The position numbers were made by a program, and so were the translations under genes. A stretch of 64,000 nucleotides of DNA from Flammeovirgaceae bacterium (GTDB taxonomy: Bacteria; Bacteroidota; Bacteroidia; Cytophagales; Cyclobacteriaceae), in assembly GCA_016712035.1 (NCBI GenBank), contig JADJRT010000002.1:1-64000 (forward strand), read 5' to 3'. A model generated the notes under the pieces. It worked only from the letters and a program-made list of their open reading frames with translations, made no database searches and had not been told where the DNA came from. This document shows positions 41,207-51,383 of the stretch, in pieces (positions within the stretch are counted from its first letter, which is position 1; each line of letters starts with the position of its first letter).

Positions 41207-43525
41207 ATGAAAAATTTCATACAATTTTTGATGTTATGCGTTACACTGACTGTGGCAGTTAGCTGTGGACCCAAATGGACAGAAACAGAATCGAACGGAA
41301 TAAAAACTGTTATTAATGAAGGCGGAAAAAAACTTGGCTATTCTTCTACTTCAGGAGTAACCATCTTAACTGCCGACAGACTTGGATTTAAGGATCTTAA
41401 TAAGAATAGTCAACTTGATAAATATGAAGACTGGCGATTGACCACTGATGAACGCGCAAAGATCTGGCTTCAAAAATGAGTGTCGAACAAATTGCGGGCT
41501 TGATGCTATACAGCCGTCATCAATCCATTCCTGCTGGTAGCCGCGGATTCTTTGCTGCCACATACAATGGAAAGGATTTGAAGAGAGTGGTGCAAAGGCA
41601 TCTGATTTAACAGATCAGCAAAAAGATTTTTTAAGCAAAGATCATGTAAGACATGTGCTGATCACTTCGGTACAAAGCCCGGAGGTGGCTGCGCAATGGA
41701 ATAATACGGCACAGGCTTTTGTAGAAGGGTTAGGATTGGGTATCCCAGCCAACAACAGTTCTGATCCTCGCCATGGCACGATTGCTAATGCCGAATATAA
41801 TGCCGGTGCGGGTGGCGCTATTTCTATGTGGCCCAGTTCATTGGGTCTTGCTGCAACTTTTGATGCGGATTTGGTAGAAGGATTCGGAAGCATCGCTTCA
41901 AAAGAATACCGGGCTTTGGGTATTGCCACGGCCCTATCTCCACAAGTGGATATTGCCACTGACCCACGCTGGTATAGAACCAGCGGAACGTTTGGGGAAA
42001 ATCCTTACCTCTCTGCAGATATCGGGCGTGCTTACATTGATGGATTTCAAACATCCTTAGGTGATAAAGAAATAGCTGATGGCTGGGGCTATGAAAGTGT
42101 AAACGCTATGGTAAAACATTGGCCCGGTGGTGGCTCCGGGGAGGCAGGACGTGATGCTCATTATGCATTTGGAAAGTATGCCGTATATCCTGGAAATAAT
42201 TTTGCTGCGCATTTGATTCCATTTACTGAAGGTGCCTTTAAACTAAAAGGTAAAACCAAAATGGCTTCGGCTGTGATGCCCTATTATACCATCTCCCATA
42301 ATCAGGACACAAAGAATCAGGAGAATGTGGGTAACGCATACAATAAATATCTCATTAAAGATTTGTTACGAGATAAGTATAACTACGATGGCGTAGTGTG
42401 CACAGATTGGTTGGTAACGGGCGATGAAACGGCTGTTGATGTTTTCATGACCGGCAAGTCGTGGGGGTTGAAAGTTTATCGATAGCAGAAAGACATTACA
42501 AAGTGTTGATGGCCGGAGTCGATCAGTTTGGCGGTAACAATGAAGTGGCTCCCGTGCTGGAAGCTTATAACATGGGTGTTAAAGAACATGGCGAAGAATT
42601 TATGCGAGCTCGGTTTGAACAATCTGCAGTTCGATTGCTTAGGAATGTCTTTCACACCGGTTTGTTTGAAAATCCATATTTGGATATCGAACACTCAAAA
42701 TCGATTGTCGGCAAGGCAGACTTTATGAAAGCCGGCTATGACGCTCAATTAAAATCCATTGTCATGCTGAAAAATAAAGACAATGTACTGCCTCTTCAAA
42801 AACAGAAAAAAGTTTACATTCCAAAAAAATTCACTCCGTCTGGAAGAAATTTCCTTGGGATGGAAACACCAGAAAAATTAGAATCTCCCGTAAGTCTCGA
42901 AATTGTTAGTAAATATTTTCAGGTTACGGAAAATCCGGATGAAGCAGACTACGCAATGGTTTTTGTTAGCAACCCTAACTCGGGTACGGGCTATTCAAGC
43001 GAAGACGCTAAAAAAGGAGGCAATGGCTATGTGCCTATTTCATTACAATATGGTGAGTACACGGCTAAAGACGCACGCGACATTAGCATGGCTGGTGGCG
43101 ATCCTCTAGAAAAATTTACTAATCGCACTTATAAAAACAAAAAGAGCAAAGCAATCAACATCACTGATTTAGGTATGATCAATGATACCTACAAGAAAAT
43201 GAAAGGGAAGCCTGTTGTTGTTGCTATCAACATGAACAATCCCATGATCTTTTCTGAATTTGAAAAAAATGTAAACGGAATTTTTGTTCATTTTGGTGTG
43301 CAAGATCAGGCTCTTATGGATATCCTTACCGGATCGGCCGAGCCTTCGGCTCTACTACCGATGCAAATGCCAGCCACCATGGAAACAGTGGAAAAGCAAT
43401 TTGAAGATGTACCCCATGACCTTACTGTTTATGTGGACTCCGAAGGCAATGGATATGATTTTGCTTACGGATTGAATTGGAAAGGCGTTATTAATGATGA
43501 ACGGAAATCTAAATACAAAAAATAA
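41207..43525 (+). CDS. GH3 beta-glycosidase lipoprotein, three frameshifts
   Basis: About 773 residues. Lipobox AVSC in the start chosen (ATG 41207; the ATG at 41162 would add a leader before the signal). After frame losses near 41463 and 41575 the chain reads DLASKMSVEQIAGLMLYSRH and KASDLTDQQKDFLSKDHVRH. The GH3 barrel shows RHGTIANAEYNAGAGGAISM, MWPSSLGLAATFDADLVEGF, TDPRWYRTSGTFGENPYLSA, MVKHWPGGGSGEAGRD, and the nucleophile Asp in VVCTDWLVTG. A third loss in a G run at 42465 restores KSWGVESLSIAERH. The end has the usual second and FnIII-like parts (SVAL-type Ig strands are weak). It removes a beta-linked sugar, probably exposing rhamnose or acting after GH106. Confidence 0.9.
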
Positions 43526-43580
43526 CTGCTAGATTTAAATAAGTCCTGATCAACTATCCTATAACCTAAAACTTTCTATC

Positions 43581-44510
43581 ATGATAAATCGAAGAAAATT
43601 TTTACAAAACTCTGGAGCACTGGCTCTGGGTGGTTTGGCAATAACCCAGCAGTCTGTAGGAAATGTTTTGAAAAATTCTGTAGGAGCTATACGACCTGTT
43701 GGAATTCAATTATACACCGTTACCAACGCCATAGAAGCTGATCTGGATGGTACCTTAAAACGGATTGCCGAAATCGGGTACAAAGATTTAGAGACTGCAT
43801 TCACCAGAAAGGGTGGCTACTATGGATTGAAGCCAAAAGAGTTTGCAACAAAAGCAAAACAATATGGTCTTTCCTGGCGGGCACACCATATCGGTGGCGC
43901 ACCATTTAGAATGCCAGCAGGTGCCCCTCCGCGACTAGATGCAAACGGCAAACCTATTGAAATGCCGAAAATGTTAAACTTGCGTGATAACTTTCAGGAA
44001 GCCGTTGACAATGCAGCTGAAGGGGGAGTAAAATATCTAGTTTGCTCAAGTACGCCCATTGATACTATGGAAGAGGTTAATCTATCAATAGACACATTTG
44101 CCAAAACGGGCGAAGCTTGTAAAAAAGCCGGGATCGGTTTTGCATTCCATAATCACACCAAAGAATTTGAGCGTGTAGAAGGAAAACTTCCGTACGAAAT
44201 GTTTTTATCTCAGATTAGTCCGGACATTATGAAGATGGAACTTGATCTAGCCTGGGTTACGAAGTCCGGTACCGATCCACTCGAACTTTTCAAGAAGCAT
44301 CCAGGTCGCTTTCCATTGTGGCATGTAAAGGATCTTGATCGGGTAACACAAAGACCTGTGGAGGTTGGTGCTGGTTATGTGGATCTGAAACGAGTATTTG
44401 ATAATTCGGAGGCAAGTGGTCTTGAGTATCTATTTGTAGAACAAGATGCTGCGCCAGAGCCGCTAAAAAACATTACTACCAGTTACGCCAATATTCAAAA
44501 GTTGTTTTAA
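43581..44510 (+). CDS. Tat-exported sugar phosphate isomerase/epimerase-like protein
   Basis: 309 residues, intact. A twin-arginine leader (NRRKFLQNSGALALGGLA) indicates export of a folded, probably metal-bearing, protein. The barrel has PVGIQLYTVTNAIEADLDGT, IAEIGYKDLETAF, YGLSWRAHHIGG, GIGFAFHNHTKEFERVEGKL, MKMELDLAWVTKSGTDPLEL and FPLWHVKDLDRVTQRPVEVG. Its closest relative here is the lipoprotein at 14753-15619. The family includes enzymes of 3-keto-glycoside processing. It follows the GH3 gene by 55 bases and precedes rhaT, so a role on a rhamnoside-derived sugar is plausible; substrate not identified. Confidence 0.85.
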   Translation: MINRRKFLQNSGALALGGLAITQQSVGNVLKNSVGAIRPVGIQLYTVTNAIEADLDGTLKRIAEIGYKDLETAFTRKGGYYGLKPKEFATKAKQYGLSWRAHHIGGAPFRMPAGAPPRLDANGKPIEMPKMLNLRDNFQEAVDNAAEGGVKYLVCSSTPIDTMEEVNLSIDTFAKTGEACKKAGIGFAFHNHTKEFERVEGKLPYEMFLSQISPDIMKMELDLAWVTKSGTDPLELFKKHPGRFPLWHVKDLDRVTQRPVEVGAGYVDLKRVFDNSEASGLEYLFVEQDAAPEPLKNITTSYANIQKLF

Positions 44511-44575
44511 TATTTAAGGGGGATGGTAAAGAATCAGGAATACGTTAATTTTAATTTCATTCCTAAATCAACTCA

Positions 44576-45628
44576 ATGCAGATAATCTTAGGTGTAATCT
44601 TTCACTTCATTGGCGGCTTTGCTTCGGGCAGTTTTTACATGCCCTTCAAAAAAGTAAAGGGTTGGGCGTGGGAAAGTTATTGGATCGTGGGCGGCATCTT
44701 TTCCTGGTTAATTGTACCCCCGTTGGCAGCCTGGCTTACCTTACCGGGATTCTCGGAAATAATTAAAGGAACTTCAACATCTTCTATTCAGTACACCATT
44801 CTTTTTGGCGTGCTATGGGGTATTGGTGGGCTTACGTACGGACTAGGAGTTCGCTATCTGGGCATGTCCCTAGGTAACTCGGTGGTGTTAGGTTTTTGTT
44901 CCGCCTTCGGGGCCATTGTTCCATCCATCTATTATGCCATCGTTCCTACCGAAGGAAAGACGAGCATCATTGAGATGATGACAAACACGTGGGGTCAGGT
45001 TGTGTTGTTGGGCGTAGCGCTTTGTTTACTCGGTATCTACATCAGCGGACGCGCAGGCATGCTGAAAGAAAATGAATTGCCTGAAGAAGAAGAAGAAAAA
45101 AGCGTGGCTGAGTTTAATTTAACAAAGGACTATTCGTGGCAATTGCTTCGGGCATTCTTAGTTCTTGTTTCAACTTTGGTATTGAAGCGGGTAAGTCAAT
45201 GGCTGAAACGGCTGTGGGTCTGGGATTAAATCCACTCTTCCAAAATAACGTAACGTATGTCGTGTTGCTCTGGGGTGGACTAACCACTAACTTCATTTGG
45301 TGTATTATTTTAAATTCACGTAACAAAACATTTGGCGATTATACAAATAAGAAAAATCCGCTTATCTCAAATTACATTTTCTCTGCCTTAGCAGGTACAA
45401 CCTGGTTCATGCAGTTTTTCTTCTATGGCATGGGTGAAAGTAAATTGGGTAATGGTGCAAGCTCCTGGATTCTGCACATGGCATTCATTATATTGATTGC
45501 CAATGGCTGGGGAATTTATTTAAAGGGTGGAGTGGTGTAAGTAAAAAACAAAAAATACCATCATACTAGGAATCGGCATGATCATTCTTTCAGTATTTGT
45601 GGTGGGGTATGGAAACGCGATTAAATAG
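44576..45628 (+). CDS. rhaT: L-rhamnose/proton symporter RhaT, two frameshifts
   Basis: About 350 residues with ten predicted membrane segments. Start MQIILGVIFHFIGGFASGSF YMPFKKVKGWAWESYWIVGG is characteristic of RhaT; further LPGFSEI, GVLWGIGGLTYGLGVRYLGM, GFCSAFGAIVPSIYY. One frame loss near 45130 restores IASGILSSCFNFGIEAGKSM, and a second at about 45538 restores the last helix (IILGIGMIILSVFVVGYGNA) and a stop at 45628. RhaT imports L-rhamnose (and L-lyxose in enteric bacteria) with a proton. It stands just before the aldolase-dehydrogenase gene with a hairpin in between. Confidence 0.92.
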
Positions 45629-45630
45629 TC

Positions 45631-45663
45631 ACAAGCTTCAGGCCACAGGCACTTGAAGCTTGT
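45631..45663. repeat. Perfect 10-bp stem hairpin between rhaT and the aldolase gene
   Basis: ACAAGCTTCA - 13-base loop - TGAAGCTTGT, two bases after the rhaT stop. No T-run follows, so it is not a standard terminator; it may be a REP-like element or an mRNA stabiliser that separates expression of the membrane transporter from the abundant enzyme. Confidence 0.6.
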
Positions 45664-45695
45664 AGCCTACAAATTGAAGCACAAATAAAAACAAA

Positions 45696-47799
45696 ATGAC
45701 CACGCAATTCAAACACGTTAGTTATCTCTGGGATGAAGCTAAAGCAGCCGCACTGAAGGGGGACGAAGTAGGACTTTTAATTTATCGGTCGAATCTATTG
45801 GGTGCCGATTTGCGATTGACTAATTATGGTGGCGGAAATACCTCATGCCGAACCATGGCTAAAGATCAATAACGGGAAAGACCGAGGTGATGTGGATCAA
45901 AGGATCAGGTGGCGATATCGGAACATTGAAAAGAGTGGTCTTGCCGCGCTCTATCTTGATCGCTTAAGAAGTCTAACTAATGTGTATCGAGGCCTTGAAC
46001 ACGAGGATGAGATGGTTGAACTCTTCAATCATTGCATTTACGACCTTGCCTCAAAGGCTCCTTCTATTGATACTCCATTACACGGATTTCTTCCATTCAA
46101 ACACATTGATCACTTGCATCCGGATGCCGCCATTGCCATTGCGGCAGCAAAGACGGAAGAAGATTACGCACGATTTATTTGGAGGTAAGGTTGGCTGGGT
46201 AGAATGGCAACGTCCTGGTTTTGATCTGGGACTCAAACTAAAAAAATGTCTGGACGAAAATCCTGGAATCATTGGTATTATGTTGGGTTCGCATGGATTG
46301 TTTACGTGGGGTGATACAGCCTACGAAAGCTATATCAACACATTAGAAGTGATTGAGAAGTGTGCGGAATACTTGGAACAGAATTATGGAAAGAAACGCG
46401 CTGTATTTGGTGGCTCCAATTTGAAATCACTGGCTAAAGAAGACAGATTAAAGCAAGCAGCCTTGTTGGCTCCTACTCTTCGCGGACTTTGCTCAAGTAA
46501 GAACCGAATGATTGGTCACTTTACGGACGATGATCGGGTGCTTGAGTTTACTAACTCAAAAGATCTCTCCAACCTTGCACCGATGGGAACAAGTTGTCCC
46601 GATCATTTTTTGAGAACCAAAATCAGTCCATTGGTTTTAACACTTGCGCCAACCGAGAACCTGAGCGATGCTAAGGCGGTTAAAGAAAAACTTTTCCCTG
46701 CTTTTGAAGCATATCGAAAAATGTATGCCGATTATTATAATACTTGCAAGCATAGCAATAGTCCAGCCATTCGTGATGCCAATCCAGTTGTGATTCTATA
46801 TCCCGGTGTGGGCATGTTCACTTTCGCAAAAGAAAAACAAACGGCACGCGTGGCCGCGGAGTTCTACATCAATGCGATCAATGTAATGAGAGGCGCTGAA
46901 GCAATTTCGGAATATACTTCACTACCCAGACAGGAAGCATTTAACATTGAGTATTGGTTGCTGGAAGAAGCTAAGTTGCAACGAATGCCTAAACCAAAAC
47001 CATTGACTGGGAAAGTAGCTTTAATAACGGGCAGCGCAGGCGGTATTGGAAAAGGGATTGCTAAAAAATTCGTTGAAGAAGGAGCGTGTGTTATTATCAA
47101 CGACAATGATGCTGATCGGCTTGCCAAAGCTGATGAGGAGTTCAAAACTAAATATGGCAAGGACAGTTTTGCATCTGTGTTCTTAGACGTTTTAAAATCA
47201 GAAAACATAAATGAAGCGTTTGATAAAACAGCACTCGCTTTTGGTGGCGTTGATATTGTAGTGAATTGCGCGGGTATTTCTATCTCTAAACCCTTAGAAG
47301 ACCACACAGAAAAAGATTGGGATTTGCTTTACGACATTTTAGTAAAAGGTCAATTCTTGATTACTCAACGAGGCGTTGAAATTATGCGCAAACAAAATCT
47401 GGGTGGTGATGTAATTAATATTGTTAGCAAGAATGCACTTGTCAGCGGCCTAACAATGCAGCCTATGGATCTGCGAAAGCAGCTCAGATGCATTTAAGCA
47501 GATTGAATGCAGCTGAACTTGGCGTAGATAAAATTCGGGTTAACGTAGTCAATCCTGATGCAGTAATCTCAGATAGTAAAATCTGGGAAGGTGCATGGGC
47601 TGAAGGTCGCGCGAAAGCGTATGGAGTAAAAGTTGAGGAGTTGCCCGCCTACTATGCAAAACGCACTTTGTTAAACGAAATGATTTTACCGGAAGATATC
47701 GCCAATGCTTGCTTTGCATTTACGGGTGGTTTGCTAAATAAGTCAACAGGTAATGTGTTGAATGTAGATGGTGGCGTGGCTATGGCGTTTGTCAGATAA
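45696..47799 (+). CDS. Bifunctional rhamnulose-1-phosphate aldolase / lactaldehyde dehydrogenase, four or more frameshifts
   Basis: About 700 residues: class II aldolase N-terminal part and short-chain dehydrogenase C-terminal part. It splits L-rhamnulose-1-phosphate into dihydroxyacetone phosphate and L-lactaldehyde, and the SDR part oxidises the lactaldehyde. Start ATG 45696 (MTTQFKHVSYLWDEAKAAAL). Aldolase motifs NYGGGNTS, HIDHLHPDAAIAIAAA and GSHGLFTWG; SDR motifs VALITGSAGGIGKGIA, NCAGIS and, after correction, AYGSAKAAQMHL. Frame losses lie near 45872, 45937, 46155 and 47452, each restoring conserved text. It corresponds to the RhaD/RhaE-type fusion of many soil and marine bacteria and follows rhaT. 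Confidence 0.92.
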
Positions 47800-47812
47800 A
47801 AAATTTAATTCT

Positions 47813-49294
47813 ATGAAGCACGAAATCACGAAGACGCAAAACAGTTCAAAGATGTTCATGAACTTTAAAGTCTTTGGGTCTGTGCAATTCATAATCTCTA
47901 TTCTTCTGCTAGTAGTTATTTCAAATAATGCATTTTCGCAGGAGAATAAAAGACATCGGGTTATTGTTCTATCTGATATAGAAGCAGACCCTGATGATGC
48001 ACAATCACTTATTCGCTTTCTCATGTATTCAAACCAATGGAACATTGAAGGATTAATTGCGACTACGTCTATTCATCAAAAGAAACGGGTAGCACCAGAG
48101 TCGATTCAAAAGATATTGAGCGCCTATGGAAAAGTTCTACCCAACCTACTGAAGCACGAGACTGGATTTCTACCTGCAGATGAGCTAAAAATCAAAGTAA
48201 AGCAAGGTCTGCCGGTATATGGAATGGAAGGCGTGGGTGAAGGAAAAGATTCAGAAGGATCAGAATGGATAATAAGGGTTCTTGAGAATAATGATGACCG
48301 GCCTGTTTGGATTTCCGTATGGGGTGGAACAAATACCTTGGCACAGGCTCTTTGGAAAATCAAAAAGACAAAATCAGCAAAAGAAGCGGAAAAGCTTTAT
48401 AACAAACTTAGAGTTTATACTATCTCTGACCAGGATGATTCTGGTCCATGGATACGTAAGAATTTCCCAAACATTTTTTTTGTTGTTACGCCTGGCTACA
48501 ATTATACCTATGCAACGTGGTTGGGTATCGCATTTCCAATGGCCGGTTCTAATACTGAAGTGACTTCTAACGAGTGGCTGGCTAAAAATATTCAACAAGG
48601 TCATGGTCCGTTAGGAGCTGCTTATCCGGATGTAGCCTATGGAATGGAAGGAGACACGCCCGCATTTCTCTCGTTAATAAATAATGGACTGAACGATGCC
48701 GAACATCCTAACTATGGAGGCTGGGGTGGACGGTATGAATTGTATAAGCCACCTTTCGAAGACTCAAATGTTGGACGATTTAAAAGAGAGAACTGGCCTA
48801 AAGATGAACCCGAAACCAGACCCATCTGGACGAACGCTAATGACTCTATCGTGTCCAACGTTGACAAGAAAGGCTATGTCGGAAATAAAGAAACCATTTG
48901 GCGATGGCGTGAAGAATTTCAAAATGATTTTGCTGCCCGTATGGATTGGAATACAAAAAGTTTTGCGGAGGCAAACCACCCACCTGTTCCTGCACTTGCC
49001 CATCCGGAAAAATTCACTGTAAAATCTGGGGAAGAGTTTCATCTGAATGCTGATGGCACGACTGACCCTGATGGAGATTCTATGAGTTATCTGTGGTTTC
49101 ATTATCCAGAAGCAGGAACATTCAAAGGTAATGTAAGTCTTAGACCCTACTCACCAAACCTATATAATTTGCCTGTTACAGCACCCATCGTCACAAAATC
49201 AGAAACGATTCATTTCATTTTGAAAGTAACCGATAAGGGAACACCCGCATTGACAAGATATAAGCGAGTAATTGTAACTGTGCTTCCAAAATAA
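47813..49294 (+). CDS. DUF1593 nucleoside-hydrolase-like secreted protein
   Basis: About 493 residues, intact. Start ATG 47813 gives a 40-residue leader with a hydrophobic stretch (FIISILLLVVISNNAFS); an ATG at 47852 is an alternative. Nucleoside-hydrolase-like calcium site LSDIEADPDDAQSLIRFLMY, then EGLIATTS, RPVWISVWGGTNTLAQALW, SDQDDSGPWIRKNFPNIFFV and a C-terminal Ig/cadherin-like domain (HLNADGTTDPDGDSMSYLWF). These proteins probably hydrolyse an N- or O-glycosidic bond of a plant or microbial glycoside. Its place between aldolase and rhamnose mutarotase, both with gaps below 15 bases, ties it to rhamnose use. Confidence 0.85.
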   Translation: MKHEITKTQNSSKMFMNFKVFGSVQFIISILLLVVISNNAFSQENKRHRVIVLSDIEADPDDAQSLIRFLMYSNQWNIEGLIATTSIHQKKRVAPESIQKILSAYGKVLPNLLKHETGFLPADELKIKVKQGLPVYGMEGVGEGKDSEGSEWIIRVLENNDDRPVWISVWGGTNTLAQALWKIKKTKSAKEAEKLYNKLRVYTISDQDDSGPWIRKNFPNIFFVVTPGYNYTYATWLGIAFPMAGSNTEVTSNEWLAKNIQQGHGPLGAAYPDVAYGMEGDTPAFLSLINNGLNDAEHPNYGGWGGRYELYKPPFEDSNVGRFKRENWPKDEPETRPIWTNANDSIVSNVDKKGYVGNKETIWRWREEFQNDFAARMDWNTKSFAEANHPPVPALAHPEKFTVKSGEEFHLNADGTTDPDGDSMSYLWFHYPEAGTFKGNVSLRPYSPNLYNLPVTAPIVTKSETIHFILKVTDKGTPALTRYKRVIVTVLPK

Positions 49295-49300
49295 TCTCAA

Positions 49301-49615
49301 ATGCATCGTCTTGCCTTTAAAATGAAACTTCACCCCGGCCAAGAATCTGAATACCTTCGCAGGCATGATGAATTATGGCCCGAATTAAAATCCCTACTGA
49401 AGGGAATTGGAATTAATGAATACTCGATTTTTCTTGACAAAGATACCAACGTTCTTTTCGGAGTACTAAGCATCGAAAGTCCAGGACTGATAAAAACATT
49501 ACCTGATCATCCTGTGATGAAAAAATGGTGGAACTACATGAAGGATTTAATGGATTGTAATCCCGATAATTCACCAGTAAGTGTGCCCTTGAAAGAAGTT
49601 TTTTATTTAAAATGA
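49301..49615 (+). CDS. rhaM: L-rhamnose mutarotase RhaM
   Basis: 104 residues, the usual length, intact. It interconverts alpha and beta L-rhamnopyranose so that the isomerase gets its substrate. Visible family features: RLAFKMKLHPGQESEYLRRH with the catalytic His, DELWPELKSLLKGIGINEYS, IFLDKDTNVLFGVLSIE and MKKWWNYMKDLMDCNPDNSP. It starts six bases after the previous stop, and the isomerase starts 55 bases later. Confidence 0.95.
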   Translation: MHRLAFKMKLHPGQESEYLRRHDELWPELKSLLKGIGINEYSIFLDKDTNVLFGVLSIESPGLIKTLPDHPVMKKWWNYMKDLMDCNPDNSPVSVPLKEVFYLK

Positions 49616-49670
49616 CTTTCGTTGATCGTACAAAACTTCCACATCGAATAACGGATAACCAACAACGACT

Positions 49671-50944
49671 ATGAAAATCGATAAAACCCACATCCAGAAA
49701 CATAACGACAAACTTTATTCAGCGCATCAAAAAAAAGTAAAGCAGCTTGCCAATGAATTTCCTAATGTCAATCGGGCAATCAAAAAACTGGTTGATTTTC
49801 AAATTGCCATTCCCAGTTGGGCGTTGGGTACAGGCGGTACGCGCTTTGGTCGGTTTTCAGGTGGTGGTGAGCCACGTAATCTCGAAGAAAAAATTGGTGA
49901 TGTGGGGCTCCTGCATTCCTTGAATAAATCAAGTGGCGCTATCTCGGTACATATTCCTTGGGATATACCTACAAGTGCCCAAAAAATAAAAAAATTGGCC
50001 ACTGAAAATGGATTAACCTTCGATGCGGTGAATTCAAATACATTTCAAGATCAACCCAACCAAAACTTTAGCTACAAATTTGGATCACTTCAACATGTAA
50101 ATGCTACAGTCCGACAGCAAGCCATTGATCATAACTTAGAGGTCATAAAACACGGAAAAGCATTGGGCTCCAAATCAATTACTGTGTGGCTATCGGATGG
50201 GTCTTGTTTTCCGGGTCAACTTAATTTCAGAAAAGCATTTCAACGAACGCTGGAAGGTTTGAAGGAGATTTACGCTGCCTTGCCTCGCGATTGGAAAATG
50301 TTTGTTGAGTACAAAGCCTTTGAGCCTAACTTCTATTCCATGACCGTTGGAGATTGGGGACAATCGTATTTGTACGCCAGTAAGTTGGGTCCTAAAGCTT
50401 TTACGCTAGTGGACTTGGGCCATCACCTTCCCAATGCCAACATCGAACAAATCGTTTCTCTTTTATTAATGGAGGAGAAGTTGGGCGGGTTTCATTTTAA
50501 TGATTCGAAGTATGGCGATGATGATCTTACTGTAGGCAGCATTAATCCCTATCAACTTTTTTAATCTTTAATGAACTGGTTGAAGGAATGGATGCACGGA
50601 AGATGAATCATGCCACGGACTTAGGTTGGATGATTGATGCTTCACACAACGTAAAGGATCCATTGGAAGATTTACTACAATCAGTTGAAGCAATAAAAAT
50701 TGCCTACGCGCAGGCTCTCTTAATAGATCGCAGAGAATTAAATCGTGCCCAGGAACAAAATGATGTGGCTAAGGCTCAGGAGATTTTACAACAAGCTTAC
50801 CGCACCGATGTGCGGCCGCTTGTGGCCGAAGCACGATTAAAAGCGGGTGCGGCAATACATCCTATCCAGTTGTTTAGAGATCTACAAATAAGAAAGCAAT
50901 TGGTTTCGGAACGCGGCTTGAAAACAGTGGCTACTGGATTGTAA
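49671..50944 (+). CDS. L-rhamnose isomerase (catabolic, RhaI type), one frameshift
   Basis: About 424 residues of a TIM barrel that isomerises L-rhamnose to L-rhamnulose. Visible: SWALGTGGTRFGRFSGGGEP, ISVHIPWDIPTSAQKIKKLA, HNLEVIKHGKALGSKSITVW, RDWKMFVEYKAFEPNFYSM, FTLVDLGHHLPNANIEQIVS, GFHFNDSKYGDDDLTVGS; metal and substrate residues (Glu in FVEYK, Asp in LVDLGHH, His in FHFND, Asp-Asp in YGDDDL) are in place. A six-T run at about 50556-50561 hides a seventh T; with it NPYQLFLIFNELVEGMDARK continues to the stop at 50944. The type resembles the Pseudomonas stutzeri enzyme rather than E. coli RhaA. Confidence 0.9.
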
Positions 50945-50995
50945 TCATTAAAAATATGACTCATCTTGATTCATTGAAAATACAGATTAATTACT

Positions 50996-51018
50996 TGTCA
51001 TCCTGAGCTTGTCCAAGG
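50996..51018 (+). repeat. REP-like element, left copy of an inverted pair
   Basis: TGTCATCCTGAGCTTGTCCA (first 20 bases) followed by AGG. Its reverse complement matches the right copy at 51329-51350 in 19 of 23 positions. The core is a well-known type of dispersed repeat in Bacteroidota intergenic DNA. It stands 18 bases before the ATG of the GIY-YIG gene. Confidence 0.7.
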
Positions 51019-51035
51019 GTGATTGACCCAGTCTA

Positions 51036-51327
51036 ATGAAAGATCACAATTACTTCGTTTATATTGTTGAGTGCTCCGATGGATTGTATTATACAGGAAT
51101 TACCAGACAGAAGAATTGAAGAACATAATGAAGGAATAGATATAAAAAGCTTTACTTATAAACGAAGGCCAGTCAAATTAAGATATTGGTTAGGGTTTTC
51201 AAACGTTAACACGGCAATAGAATAGGAGAAACAATTAAAGGGCTGGGGTCGAAAGAAGAAAGAAGCGCTCTTTATTGAAGATTGGGATAAAATAAAAAAA
51301 CTTGCAAAAAGTAAAGCATCAAGTTAG
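51036..51327 (+). pseudogene. Broken GIY-YIG endonuclease gene between two inverted repeat copies
   Basis: Reads MKDHNYFVYIVECSDGLYYT GITRQ and then stops (a TGA right after QKN); a shifted frame continues with RIEEHNEGIDIKSFTYKRRP, VKLRYWLGFSNVNTAIE, a TAG at about 51222-51224, and EKQLKGWGRKKKEALFIEDW to a stop at 51327. This is a single-domain GIY-YIG nuclease (YIV and YTG standing for the name-giving motifs; catalytic Glu from the later part). A few residues also seem missing at the first join. Either sequencing error or real decay could produce this. The gene is too broken for an ordinary gene caller. Confidence 0.75.
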
Positions 51328-51328
51328 T

Positions 51329-51350
51329 CTTCGACAAGCTCAGACTGACA
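51329..51350 (-). repeat. REP-like element, right copy of an inverted pair
   Basis: CTTCGACAAGCTCAGACTGA followed by CA: the inverted partner of 50996-51018, one base after the GIY-YIG stop codon. Together they frame the nuclease gene like the ends of a small mobile unit. Confidence 0.7.
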
Positions 51351-51383
51351 CGCCACTGTTTTTAGATTGAGAATTAAATTACT

